The position numbers and the translations under genes are program-made. This document shows, one piece after another, positions 7,717-15,366 of a stretch of DNA of 15,649 bases. The notes beneath the pieces are model-generated. The model saw only the letters and a list, made by a program, of their open reading frames with translations. It had not been told where the DNA came from and ran no database searches. Where the stretch lies: NCBI GenBank assembly GCA_964639665.1, contig CAZXEU010000002.1, positions 1 through 15,649 on the forward strand. The letters run 5' to 3'. Source of the stretch: CAZXEU01 sp964639665. Its GTDB lineage: Bacteria > Bacteroidota > Rhodothermia > Rhodothermales > Bin80. Within the stretch, counting starts at the first letter, position 1; each line of letters opens with the position of its first letter.

Positions 7717-9405
7717 CTATCTGCCTAGCAGCATTCCGCGGCTAAGGGCCTCTCCGCCTGCTTCCAGGCGATAGAGATACAGTCCGCTGGCAAGGCCGTC
7801 GGCATTAAAGAGAACAGAGTGCCGCCCGGCGCCCCGCAAGCCCTGGACCAAGGTTGTTACCCGCTGCCCCAGAGCATTGTACACAGAAAGCGTCACGTGG
7901 GTCGGAACCGGAAGCACGTACGCGATGGTAGTCGTAGGGTTGAAGGGGTTCGGGTAGTTCTGGGAAAGGGACAATTCTGCCGGGGTTTCCGTTTCGACAG
8001 CCGTGTCGATGAATTCGATTGTACCCTTGGGGGACAGGTCCTTGCCCGCCAGGCCCGGGTAGTCCGGGGCATACCGGTAGGCGCGGAAAATCGTATTCTG
8101 TTGACGCTCGTTGCCGGGAGAAAAAGGCGGGATCGCTTCTCCCTGCACCATCGGGCCAGAGCGGACTACCGGATTGACATACTCCCAAACCCTCTGTCCT
8201 GCGGCCAGTTCGAATATGCGCCCCGTCATTCCTTCGGCAATGAGCGTGTTGCCGTTCGGCAAGCGCTGCTGCCCGGACAGGAAGTTGGAGTAGAAGACCC
8301 CCGGATTGGCGTAGCTCCAGACGATTTCCGGGGCAGAAAACGTGCCGTCTACTTCCATATCGAAGAATCCCGTACCGTCGTAGTCTTCGAAGTAGGGGAG
8401 GTCGAGCTCGTATACGGTGGAAAACGGCATGTCCGGCCGGTCGCGGCCGTTGTCGAATACCATCAGGTTCCCGCCCCCTGGCAGGTGGGCACCAATCCAT
8501 CCTGTGGAGTGGTTGAAGAAAAGTGTCCGGTCTTCCCGGCCGCCGGACTTGTACATGGCCGGATTGCCCCAGCGATACAGGAGATCACCGCCGAGACCCA
8601 TTCTGCCGCCTGCTCTCTCGGCGGCTTCCTCGGTTGTGGTACTGTGGTCTATAACCCAAATCTCGCTCAGGAAGGAAATGCTCATCGCAATCAGATCGAG
8701 CTGGGCGTTGAAGTCGATGGCATTGATATGGAGCCAGTCGCCGCCCGTACCCGTGTTGATGTCGATGCGTTCGGGATGCTCGCTGACGACTCCGTAGTTG
8801 GATTTGGCCGGATCATGATCCTGTATCAGATGGTCCCAGGCGTCCCACTGCCAGACGATTTCCGCGCTGTCGGGCAGTATGGGCCTGAATTCCACGATAC
8901 GCTCGGTCCAGAACGGCTCGCCGGTGAAGGAGGACGGATCGATCCCCATTTCCAGCACGTCCTGGGGTGATCTCAGCTCCCACACGGTGGCCAGGATGTT
9001 GCCGCCCGGGAGCCTCACAATATCGTGGTGCATGGTATAGAGGCTGTCCACATAGTCAAATTGCCAGACGACATCGCCGTCCCACGTTATCTCCTCGATG
9101 CGTCCGCCCCTTCCTCCACCGATGGTCCAGCCGCCCGGCGCCCTGGATGCGCGCAGCAGATTGCCATTCTCCAGGAGATAGGTCGACGAGCCGATATTGA
9201 ATTCATGCTCCCATACATTGACGTACATGCCGTCCATGTCAACCAGGTACGTGCTGGGATGCTGGTGGGGGGCGATCAGCGTGTAGCCGGCGAAGGATCC
9301 CGGCTCATTCAGCAGTAGTCCGACGGTTCTGTCCTGCGCCCGGGCGGGATTGTGGACGACGATGAGGAAGGCGGCTGTTAGCGTAGCAAACGCGGCACGT
9401 GGCAT
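7717..9405 (-). CDS. Arylsulfotransferase (ASST)-family protein with T9SS sorting domain
   Basis: Exported beta-propeller protein of the aryl-sulfate sulfotransferase (ASST) superfamily, 562 aa. Residues 1-23 are a signal peptide (cleavage after ARA, before Q24). Family motifs are MHHDIVRLPGGN (125-136), DWLHINAIDFN (223-233), SEIWVIDHSTTTEEAA (247-262), GGDLLYRWGNP (272-282) and NHSTGWIGAH (298-307). The histidines at 126-127, 226 and 299 are candidates for the sulfuryl-transfer site. The C-terminus, from LSLSQNYPNPFNPTTTI (478-494) to GLYLYRLEAGG, is a T9SS type A sorting domain, so the protein should cross the outer membrane and be released or anchored at the surface. It differs from its upstream neighbour in lacking the Arg that follows the DWxH motif by 18 residues, so a pure transferase activity is uncertain. 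It starts 13 nt after the upstream gene and is probably co-transcribed with it. Confidence 0.9.
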   Translation of the reverse strand: MPRAAFATLTAAFLIVVHNPARAQDRTVGLLLNEPGSFAGYTLIAPHQHPSTYLVDMDGMYVNVWEHEFNIGSSTYLLENGNLLRASRAPGGWTIGGGRGGRIEEITWDGDVVWQFDYVDSLYTMHHDIVRLPGGNILATVWELRSPQDVLEMGIDPSSFTGEPFWTERIVEFRPILPDSAEIVWQWDAWDHLIQDHDPAKSNYGVVSEHPERIDINTGTGGDWLHINAIDFNAQLDLIAMSISFLSEIWVIDHSTTTEEAAERAGGRMGLGGDLLYRWGNPAMYKSGGREDRTLFFNHSTGWIGAHLPGGGNLMVFDNGRDRPDMPFSTVYELDLPYFEDYDGTGFFDMEVDGTFSAPEIVWSYANPGVFYSNFLSGQQRLPNGNTLIAEGMTGRIFELAAGQRVWEYVNPVVRSGPMVQGEAIPPFSPGNERQQNTIFRAYRYAPDYPGLAGKDLSPKGTIEFIDTAVETETPAELSLSQNYPNPFNPTTTIAYVLPVPTHVTLSVYNALGQRVTTLVQGLRGAGRHSVLFNADGLASGLYLYRLEAGGEALSRGMLLGR

Positions 9406-9418
9406 GGCACTTGAGATG

Positions 9419-11029
9419 TCAGTCTCGTGAGGACTGTCGTTGCCGTGGATAGAGCGGCAGGCGCTCGACGCGGTGGAATGTAATCCCGTACATGGCCTCG
9501 GAAGGCCGGATCACCGCTTCGAAGACGACGCGCTTGGTAGTATAATCCACTTCTATCGTCTTGCCGTTTGGGCCATCCGCATCGTGGTTGGCCCCGGGCA
9601 TAAAGACAACGTTGTCTTCGCGCAGGTGGTAGTCGACATCCGACACTATGCCGGCAAACGTTGAGCCGCGACGCTCCTTGCCGTACTGCCAGACCTGCTG
9701 GACGGTCATTGCCTCTTCGTCGATTCGATACTCTACGGCCCGGCTATACGGTCCTCCGGAGGCCAGTCCGTAATTGCGGTTGTCACCGTTGTCGAAGAGC
9801 AGGAGCGTGCCTCGCGGCGTCATCTCCGGTGCATGCTGGTACCAGGCCCACTCGAATTCCTCATGATTCGAAGTGCCGTCCAGAACGCCGGGATCCGTGA
9901 TCGGAATTCCGGACGAATCCAGCGGTTGCAGGAGCCTTGTACTCAGATCTGCCCCGCTGCCGGAAGTATTCCAGCCGCGGTGGGGCGCCAGGATCCATAT
10001 CACTTCATTGTTGCGATTCAGCTTGACCGTTCCCTGCACCCTGCCGGAGACGATTATGGTATCATCTGCCGGGTCGTATACCAGTCCGTTGGCATGAAAC
10101 CAGTCTCTACGGTTGGTAGACCAGGACCGCCTCCGGTTATCAAGGGACTCGTTCAGGTCCCAGACCTGCACGATGGCACCGGATTCCCGGTCGATTTCAA
10201 GGATGTGGTCCTCGATGGTGGGCAGTCCGTGCTTGTTGGTGGTTACCAGGAAATTGCCGTTCGGCTTTTCGATGACATTGTGGTGAAAGCCGTGTCCGGG
10301 CAGGGGCCAGGTCCGGATAACGTGGCCCAGCATATCGACCTCCACGATCTGCCCCGTGCTGCCATCGCCGAAGTACAGGTTGCCGTTGGCCAGACGTTCC
10401 ACGCCGACATCGTAGAACAGATTGGACAACGTGGGATGACTGGAATAGTCCAGATACCAGCGGATGCTCCCGGCGGCATCAAACATGAAGGGTATCTGCG
10501 CATCCGTGGATCTGCTCTGTCCAAAATAGCTCACCAGATTCATTCCGGGCTTCATGGATTCCGTGTCAGCGACTTCAATCGTTATACGAGGGGTAGCAAA
10601 GGTAATGGCTTGCGCCGCAATTTCATGTTCCAGCTCTCCAATAAGGGTTCCATCCGGCTCGAAGAAGCGCAGGAGTACGGTGTTGGTGACTTCCGGATAG
10701 AGTCCGAGCACCGGCAGGACGGCCTGAGTGAAGGGATCGTTGAAACGCTTCCGGACGTCGGTCAGCTCTCCTTCCCTGCCCGGGACCACGATTTCCGCGG
10801 TGACGGGGCGGGCCGTTGTCAGCGCAATCTCCGCTGTCAGTGGCGCGAAGCCGCTGGGATTGCGCGTCACGGTGATCTCCGTGACAAGCTCTTCCACCAC
10901 ATCCACCGGGAGTTCTACTTCGGCGGAGTCACACCCTGCGCCCAGAACAGGAGCGGCGATTGCCAGGAAAAGTGCCAGGAATCCCGGCAGGTTGGCGTCC
11001 GGATTCGTACGGGTCTCCCAGTGGGGCAT
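9419..11029 (-). CDS. Arylsulfotransferase (ASST) family lipoprotein
   Basis: Aryl-sulfate sulfotransferase family protein (536 aa). It is expected to move a sulfuryl group from one phenolic sulfate ester to another phenol without PAPS, in the periplasm or on the surface. A hydrophobic N-terminus ends in VLGAGC (Cys33), an imperfect lipobox. An Ig-like domain (about 40-150) precedes the propeller. Catalytic-type residues fit the E. coli AssT pattern: GFHHNV (His249/250), DWFHANG (His312), VSGR (Arg330) and WYQHAPE (His399). The 18-residue His-Arg spacing equals that of AssT His356-Arg374 as I recall it. LAPHRGW (347-353) and FDNGDNR (412-418) are further family motifs. The only Met before the signal is at 11029; a TATCTTCG box ends just 4 bp upstream of it, so the mRNA may be leaderless. 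It is the first gene of a three-gene operon. No DsbA/DsbL partner lies nearby. Confidence 0.92.
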   Translation of the reverse strand: MPHWETRTNPDANLPGFLALFLAIAAPVLGAGCDSAEVELPVDVVEELVTEITVTRNPSGFAPLTAEIALTTARPVTAEIVVPGREGELTDVRKRFNDPFTQAVLPVLGLYPEVTNTVLLRFFEPDGTLIGELEHEIAAQAITFATPRITIEVADTESMKPGMNLVSYFGQSRSTDAQIPFMFDAAGSIRWYLDYSSHPTLSNLFYDVGVERLANGNLYFGDGSTGQIVEVDMLGHVIRTWPLPGHGFHHNVIEKPNGNFLVTTNKHGLPTIEDHILEIDRESGAIVQVWDLNESLDNRRRSWSTNRRDWFHANGLVYDPADDTIIVSGRVQGTVKLNRNNEVIWILAPHRGWNTSGSGADLSTRLLQPLDSSGIPITDPGVLDGTSNHEEFEWAWYQHAPEMTPRGTLLLFDNGDNRNYGLASGGPYSRAVEYRIDEEAMTVQQVWQYGKERRGSTFAGIVSDVDYHLREDNVVFMPGANHDADGPNGKTIEVDYTTKRVVFEAVIRPSEAMYGITFHRVERLPLYPRQRQSSRD

Positions 11030-11033
11030 CCTG

Positions 11034-11041
11034 CGAAGATA
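11034..11041 (-). promoter_or_regulatory. Candidate -7 promoter element of the ASST operon (TATCTTCG)
   Basis: TATCTTCG fits TAnnTTTG at 5 of 6 fixed positions. Its first base is 12 bp upstream of the ATG at 11029. If it is a true -7 element, transcription would begin at or next to the start codon. A TTG lies 17 bp upstream of it, somewhat closer than the usual -33 spacing. Confidence 0.35.
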
Positions 11042-11070
11042 GGCGACAGGCGGCCAAGGTCACGAATTGC

Positions 11071-11089
11071 GGCCGTTCTTGCAACGGCC
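11071..11089 (-). terminator. Perfect stem-loop between Opu and ASST operons, possible terminator
   Basis: GGCCGTT and AACGGCC form a perfect 7-bp stem around a 5-nt loop. It lies downstream of the Opu operon and 30 nt after the TAA of a short leftover frame, and about 30 nt upstream of the ASST promoter-like box. No U-tract follows on the minus strand, so termination activity is uncertain; an operator role for the ASST operon is the alternative. Confidence 0.33.
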
Positions 11090-11118
11090 CGGATGGGCGA
11101 CCAGCCTTCGCTGGAGTC

Positions 11119-11301
11119 TTATTTCACAAGGCTAGAGAGGTGCTCGTCGTCCCAGTGCCAGCCTTCGCCAAACCCGAGCAAGCGGGTGCCACTGCTTCTC
11201 CGCGCCAGGGGGCACTTGCGAGCCGCGAAGGGCACTATGGCAAGCTCGAAGTCATGTGTGCCGGTAACCGGCAGAGCGCAGTCCAGGTAGCAGCGGCGGT
11301 G
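11119..11301 (-). pseudogene. Short unassigned coding-like frame, probable 3' remnant of a lost gene
   Basis: A 60-codon frame ending in TAA at 11119-11121 has coding-like third positions (about three quarters G or C by my count) and reads as a globular protein end, with PVTGTHDFELAIVPFAAR, then LLGFGEGWHWDD and LSSLVK at the terminus. It has no ATG; the first usable start is GTG at 11235, which would leave only 38 residues. The recognisable part begins within a few bases of the Opu permease stop (11307-11309), as if the 5' part of a gene had been removed when the Opu genes came to lie there. The HDFELAIVPF segment faintly recalls the strand after the Nudix box in MutT-like hydrolases, but no Nudix box is present, so I do not assign a family. 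It may be chance. Confidence 0.3.
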
Positions 11302-11306
11302 ATAGC

Positions 11307-12845
11307 CTACCTGGAGGATCGCCGGGTCTCGCTGGCCAGGATGACCTTTTCCAGTAGCGTGAATGCGCCCTGGACCAATAGCGCCAGTACCGCCGCCGGG
11401 ACGGCCCCCTGCAGGATCAAGGCAGTGTCACCCAGGCGGATTCCCGTAAGAATGGGCTGGCCATAGCCCCCAGCCCCAATCAGGGCACCCAGCGTCGCCG
11501 TCCCTACATTCAACACGGCCGAAGTCTGTACGCCCGCAAGAATGGGGCGCGCGGCCAGCGGCAGCTCGATCTGAATGAGCTTTGCCATGAAAGGCAGCCC
11601 CAGCGCTTCCGCAGACTCGACCAGCGCCGAAGGTATGCCGAGCAGGCCCGCATGCGTATTCCTGACAATCGGGAGGAGACTGTATAGGAAGAGGGCCACC
11701 ATCGCGGGAGGCCCCCCGATGCCCATAAGCGGTATCATGAAGACCAGTAGAGCGAGGGACGGAATGGTGTAGATGACCCCTACGGTGCCAAGTATTACTC
11801 CGCCCAGGCGCGGCGCTTTTGCGGCGATTATCCCCAACGGAACCGATACGACAACGGCGGCAAGAAGCGAGACCAGCACAAGTATCAGGTGCTCCCGCGT
11901 ATGTAGCCAAAGCCGGGAGGCCGCCGATTCTCTGGCTGTCTCGATGGGCTGCTCGAGCGAGAAGTGCTCTGATACAAAGCTTGCAGCTACCTCGGTTTCC
12001 GGCACACCCTCCACGACGGCGAGTGCATTGAGGTCTGTCATCTGCTCTTCCGAAATGGCTCCCTCCAGGCGCATCAGGAGCGCTGATATGCGAGGCAGAC
12101 GCTCGGCGAGATCTGCCCGGTAAAGGTATACGGCCTGGTAATCCGGAAAGTGATTCTTGTCGTCGACCAGCGAGACCAGATCATACAGCCTGATCTCTGC
12201 GGCGGTGGAGTACAGGTCCGTAACGTCGATCGTGCCCGAGGCAACACCCCTGTAGGCCAGGTCGTTGTCCATTCCCCTGACGAACGTTTGCGGCAGCTGG
12301 TAGGCTGCCCGCAAGGAAGGCCAGCCGTCCTGGCGGTCCATGAATTCGTTGCTGAAGCCAAAGCGAAGATCCGGATGGCGCTTCAGGTCAGAAATCGACG
12401 AGATGCCCAGTTCGGCCGCCTGTTGCCGGGTCATTCCCATGGCATACGTGTCGTTGAATCCAAGTTCGCCGGACATGCGCAGGCCGTAGCCTTGCAAGAC
12501 ATCAGGCAGTTCGGCAATGCCTTCAACTTCGCCGGCAAGCGTTTCCTCTATGATGGTGCCGGTATAGTCGGGATAAAGGTCGATGTCTCCAGACAGCAGC
12601 GCATTCCACAGTATGCGTGTACCTCCCAGCTCGGTGCGATGGGTGGCTTCCAGCCCGGCGGTCTGCAGCAGGTGCGAGGCGATGTCACCGAGAATGACGC
12701 TTTCCGTGAAGTTCTTCGAACCAATAGTAACGGGCTGCGCACCCAAATGGCGCGCGCCCAAAAGCACCGTCAGGACCAGGCCGAGAGCCGCATGGATGCG
12801 GATGGACCCTGGCAGGTGCGCCGCTGCACCGGCTTTCGAACTCAT
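11307..12845 (-). CDS. Fused substrate-binding/permease protein of Opu-type osmoprotectant ABC transporter
   Basis: Single 512-aa polypeptide joining the periplasmic binding protein and the membrane permease of a glycine betaine/choline/carnitine-type importer. After an N-terminal membrane segment (about 17-36) comes an OpuAC/OpuCC-like binding domain (about 38-300) with GSKNFTE (42-48), LGGTRILWNAL (73-83) and DLYPDYTGT (89-97). A permease domain follows (about 315-500) with five or so helices. Its coupling loop VESAEALGLPFMAKLIQIELPL (409-430) contacts the ATPase. The order, binding domain then permease, is opposite to permease-first fusions known in some Firmicutes. It overlaps the upstream ATPase gene by 4 bp (ATGA), showing translational coupling. 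The N-terminal region is either a signal peptide (cleavage near LGA, residue 36) or an anchor. The substrate is not determinable, although quaternary amines are the family norm. Confidence 0.93.
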   Translation of the reverse strand: MSSKAGAAAHLPGSIRIHAALGLVLTVLLGARHLGAQPVTIGSKNFTESVILGDIASHLLQTAGLEATHRTELGGTRILWNALLSGDIDLYPDYTGTIIEETLAGEVEGIAELPDVLQGYGLRMSGELGFNDTYAMGMTRQQAAELGISSISDLKRHPDLRFGFSNEFMDRQDGWPSLRAAYQLPQTFVRGMDNDLAYRGVASGTIDVTDLYSTAAEIRLYDLVSLVDDKNHFPDYQAVYLYRADLAERLPRISALLMRLEGAISEEQMTDLNALAVVEGVPETEVAASFVSEHFSLEQPIETARESAASRLWLHTREHLILVLVSLLAAVVVSVPLGIIAAKAPRLGGVILGTVGVIYTIPSLALLVFMIPLMGIGGPPAMVALFLYSLLPIVRNTHAGLLGIPSALVESAEALGLPFMAKLIQIELPLAARPILAGVQTSAVLNVGTATLGALIGAGGYGQPILTGIRLGDTALILQGAVPAAVLALLVQGAFTLLEKVILASETRRSSR

Positions 12846-13576
12846 GGCAGCGCTACGGTGCGTTGTGCGCGCAGGAAGGCCGTGACAAAGGGATCAGCCG
12901 GTTTCCCGGCAAGGGTTCGCAGCGTACCGTGCTGCAGTTTCCTGCCGGCTTTCAGGAGGACAATGGTATCGGCAAAAAAGGCGGCCTCCGCCATGTCATG
13001 CGTAACCATGATGACGGTCTTGCACAGCTTCCGAAAGATGCCACGCAATTCCTCCTGCAATTCGTAGCGAATCATGGGATCCAGCGCGCCCAGGGGTTCG
13101 TCCAGCAGCAGGACATCGGGATCCAGGAACAGGGCCCGCATCAGGGAGACGCGTTGCTGCTGACCGCCCGACAGGTGACCGGGATGCCGGTCGAGGAGGG
13201 CGGCTTCAAGGTCCACCAGAGCCAGCATCGTTTCCAGACGGGCTTCGATTCGGCGGGACGGCCATCGAAGGTGGCGGGCCATCAGGGTTACGTTTTTCCG
13301 GGCCGTCAGGTGAGGAAATAGTCCTCCGCCCTGAATTACATAGCCCATGCGCCGGCGCAGGGCCCGGATCGTACCGGGACCGAGTGCTTGACCATCGAAG
13401 TAGACCATACCGGAGGTAGGGTCGACCAGTCCGGCCATCAAGTGTAGGATGGTTGACTTTCCGCATCCGCTGGGGCCAATCAGAACGGTGGTCTGTCCCG
13501 CATCCACGGACAGGTCGGTAGGATAAAGCGCCACCTCGCCGGAATACTCCTTGCAAACCTGCTGCAGTTGAATCAT
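12842..13576 (-). CDS. ATP-binding subunit of Opu-type osmoprotectant ABC transporter
   Basis: ABC ATPase (244 aa) that energises the adjacent importer from the cytoplasmic face. Motifs in order are Walker A GPSGCGKS (34-41), Q-loop VIQGGGLFPHLT (80-91), signature LSGGQQQR (135-142), Walker B VLLLDEP (155-161), D-loop GALD and switch His193. The MGYVIQxxGLFPH segment is characteristic of quaternary-amine ATPases (ProV/OpuCA/OsmV group). It has no C-terminal CBS domains, so the ionic-strength sensing attributed to CBS pairs in OpuA-type systems is absent. ATG 13576 is preceded by AGAGG (13580-13584), only 3 nt away and closer than usual. A perfect 10-bp inverted repeat starts 9 bp upstream of the start codon and may control the operon. 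The stop overlaps the next gene's start by 4 bp. Confidence 0.94.
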   Translation of the reverse strand: MIQLQQVCKEYSGEVALYPTDLSVDAGQTTVLIGPSGCGKSTILHLMAGLVDPTSGMVYFDGQALGPGTIRALRRRMGYVIQGGGLFPHLTARKNVTLMARHLRWPSRRIEARLETMLALVDLEAALLDRHPGHLSGGQQQRVSLMRALFLDPDVLLLDEPLGALDPMIRYELQEELRGIFRKLCKTVIMVTHDMAEAAFFADTIVLLKAGRKLQHGTLRTLAGKPADPFVTAFLRAQRTVALP

Positions 13577-13915
13577 GGGCCTCTATCGCTTGCCAAACCG
13601 AGTATGACCGCGCACGGCAAGCGATCACCGCAGCACGCCGTCTATGTCCGATTCACTGCCCGAATATCGCAAAACCGTGCTGCTGTTGTGCGAAATACCC
13701 CCGACGGCCGACCAATCCAACACGGGCGTCATTGCGCCTAGGTGAATGCCCTAATGGCCGCGGCCGAATGTCAGCTCCGTCTGCTCAGCCCTATTGCAGC
13801 CGGCCGGGGCAGGCATGGCAGCAAGCCCGCAGGCAGGTCGCACCGCAAGCCTGAGGCATTTGCCAGGCAAGGGGTCAGAGACCAATGCCACTGAGTTGAT
13901 GGCGGATGATGCGCG
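13577..13915. other. 339-bp non-coding gap between the sulfatase and Opu genes
   Basis: No frame in this gap looks coding on either strand. It should hold the Opu promoter and the sulfatase 3' end. The only clear structures are the inverted repeat at 13585-13625 and a weak bulged hairpin at 13849-13868. The part around 13800-13870 is rich in GGCAGGC-like short words but has no regular period. No TATCTT box is present. Confidence 0.6.
13585..13625. promoter_or_regulatory. Perfect 10-bp inverted repeat upstream of the Opu operon
   Basis: Arms ATCGCTTGCC (13585-13594) and GGCAAGCGAT (13616-13625) are exact complements separated by 21 bp, so their centres are 31 bp apart, about three helical turns. 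The nearer arm ends right beside the AGAGG ribosome-binding sequence. It may be a repressor operator or, if transcribed, a leader hairpin next to the RBS. Confidence 0.45.
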
Positions 13916-15343
13916 TTAGGGCACGGGATCGATCCGATCCATTACGCTCACGAGCTCGGCCACCACTTCCGGGTATCGTGCTGCCTGGTTGTCATACTCG
14001 CCGACATCGCGAGCCAGGTTGTACAGCTCAAACCTGGATTCGCCGAGTTCCTGAAATCGCAGCAGCTTCCAGTTGCCTCGACGCACGGCCTGCACAAAGT
14101 GGCCGCCCCACCGGTTGTCGAATTCCCAGTACATGTAAGGATGCACCTGAACAGGGCCGCCTGCCTTGAGCAGATTCGCCATCGACAGTCCGCTTGGCGG
14201 CGAGGCGGGCGCGTTTGCAAGGTCGGCAAAGGTAGCCATGAAGTCCCAGTTTCCCCATGCGTGGTCGCTGACCCGCCCGCCGGGCACGATGCCGGGCCCC
14301 CAGGCAATCATCGGAACACGAATGCCACCTTCGTAGAGGTCCCGCTTCAGGCCACGGAGCGGACCGTTGCTTTCAAAAAAGCCGGGGTCTGCTCCGCCTT
14401 CGACGTGCGGACCGTTGTCGCTTGTGAAGAGCACGACGGTATTGTCCGCAATATTAAGGTCCTGAAGGCGATCCAGGATACGGCCCACGTCGCGGTCGAG
14501 ACGAGACACCATCCCCGCGAAGGCCGCGTGCGGCTGCGACTGCTCCCTGTATGTGCCGATCACGCCACAACACGGAAACGGTCTGTCCGGCATGAGCTTG
14601 CTGGAGCCGTCAGGGTTCCGGTAGGGCTCCATGGAGTCTTCCGGGACAAGCAGTTCTGCATGTACGAGGGAATAGGGCAGATAGAGAAAAAACGGCCGGG
14701 ACCGGTGGCGATCGATAAACTCAATCGCGGCATCGGTAAACATATCGTGCGTGAAGCTGGTCGAGTCGATTGCTACGCGTACTGTTTGTCCCTGGCGAAT
14801 GGCGAAGAGGTGGTCGGTGTAGTGGGAATGGGCATGAACATGGCCGAGATAGCCGAGGAACTCGTCAAATCCCTGGCGGTCGGGAGCGCCCCTTCCAGGT
14901 TCTCCGAAGCCCCACTTTCCGAATACGCCAGTTGAATATCCGGCGTGTTTCAGCATTTCCGCGATAGTGTGATCCTCTTCGCGCAGACCGGGACCCCGAT
15001 TCGATCGCGTGTGTGAATGCTCCATGTCCATGCCGGCAAGGAGGGCGACGCGAGACGGCGCACATACCGTGTTGCCCGCATAGAAGCTGGTAAACCGGAC
15101 GCCTTCCGCTGCCATTCTGTCGAGCCGGGGTGTTCGAATCTTCTTCTGCCCATACGAGCCGAGATCACCGTATCCGAGATCATCCGCCAGGATCACGATG
15201 ATATTTGGCGGCGTCCGCTCTTGGGCAGGCTGGGACAACACGTTGCCTGCAAGGCACAGGGAAAGGAGGGAGACCGTCAGGCTGGCCACGACCGGCATTG
15301 CCGAGCGGCCAGCAATTCTGAATGTGATTGTTTTGCAGGTCAT
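13916..15343 (-). CDS. Secreted formylglycine-dependent sulfatase (arylsulfatase family)
   Basis: Type I sulfatase (475 aa) cleaving a sulfate ester, probably in the periplasm. The active-site Cys94 lies in CAPSR (94-98), the CxPSR motif converted to formylglycine by a maturase encoded elsewhere. Metal ligands are Asp54/Asp55 (ILADDLGYGD) and Asp309/Asn310 (FTSDNGPH). GKWGFG (142-147) holds the conserved Lys but has Gly where GKWHLG enzymes have His; this GKWG form is seen in a large group of bacterial arylsulfatases. HDMFTDAAIEFI and RGLKRDLYEGGIRVPMIAW are further landmarks. Start ATG 15343 gives a basic n-region and a hydrophobic segment (about 16-37), and a TATCTTGG box begins 31 bp upstream. 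The frame is open to 15574, but that extension has no secretory or sulfatase character. ATG 15298 is an alternative start. No T9SS tail. Sulfated glycans or phenolic sulfates are equally possible substrates. Confidence 0.94.
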   Translation of the reverse strand: MTCKTITFRIAGRSAMPVVASLTVSLLSLCLAGNVLSQPAQERTPPNIIVILADDLGYGDLGSYGQKKIRTPRLDRMAAEGVRFTSFYAGNTVCAPSRVALLAGMDMEHSHTRSNRGPGLREEDHTIAEMLKHAGYSTGVFGKWGFGEPGRGAPDRQGFDEFLGYLGHVHAHSHYTDHLFAIRQGQTVRVAIDSTSFTHDMFTDAAIEFIDRHRSRPFFLYLPYSLVHAELLVPEDSMEPYRNPDGSSKLMPDRPFPCCGVIGTYREQSQPHAAFAGMVSRLDRDVGRILDRLQDLNIADNTVVLFTSDNGPHVEGGADPGFFESNGPLRGLKRDLYEGGIRVPMIAWGPGIVPGGRVSDHAWGNWDFMATFADLANAPASPPSGLSMANLLKAGGPVQVHPYMYWEFDNRWGGHFVQAVRRGNWKLLRFQELGESRFELYNLARDVGEYDNQAARYPEVVAELVSVMDRIDPVP

Positions 15344-15366
15344 GAGGCTGGACGGGTTTGGCCTCC

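Noticed and set aside
7819..8970. Open frame of 383 codons on the plus strand
   Set aside because: It is antisense to the T9SS-exported ASST-like gene. Low-complexity, non-globular translation without recognisable motifs.
9833..11290. Long open frame of 485 codons on the plus strand
   Set aside because: It is antisense to the ASST lipoprotein gene, whose motifs and operon position are clear. Its translation shows no family motif; it is an artefact of high G+C at third positions.
12150..13067. Open frame of 305 codons on the plus strand
   Set aside because: It is antisense to the Opu transporter genes, which carry every expected ABC motif.
13849..13868. Bulged hairpin downstream of the sulfatase
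   Set aside because: The stem is only 4 + 3 bp with a 2-nt bulge and no T-run; too weak to call a terminator.
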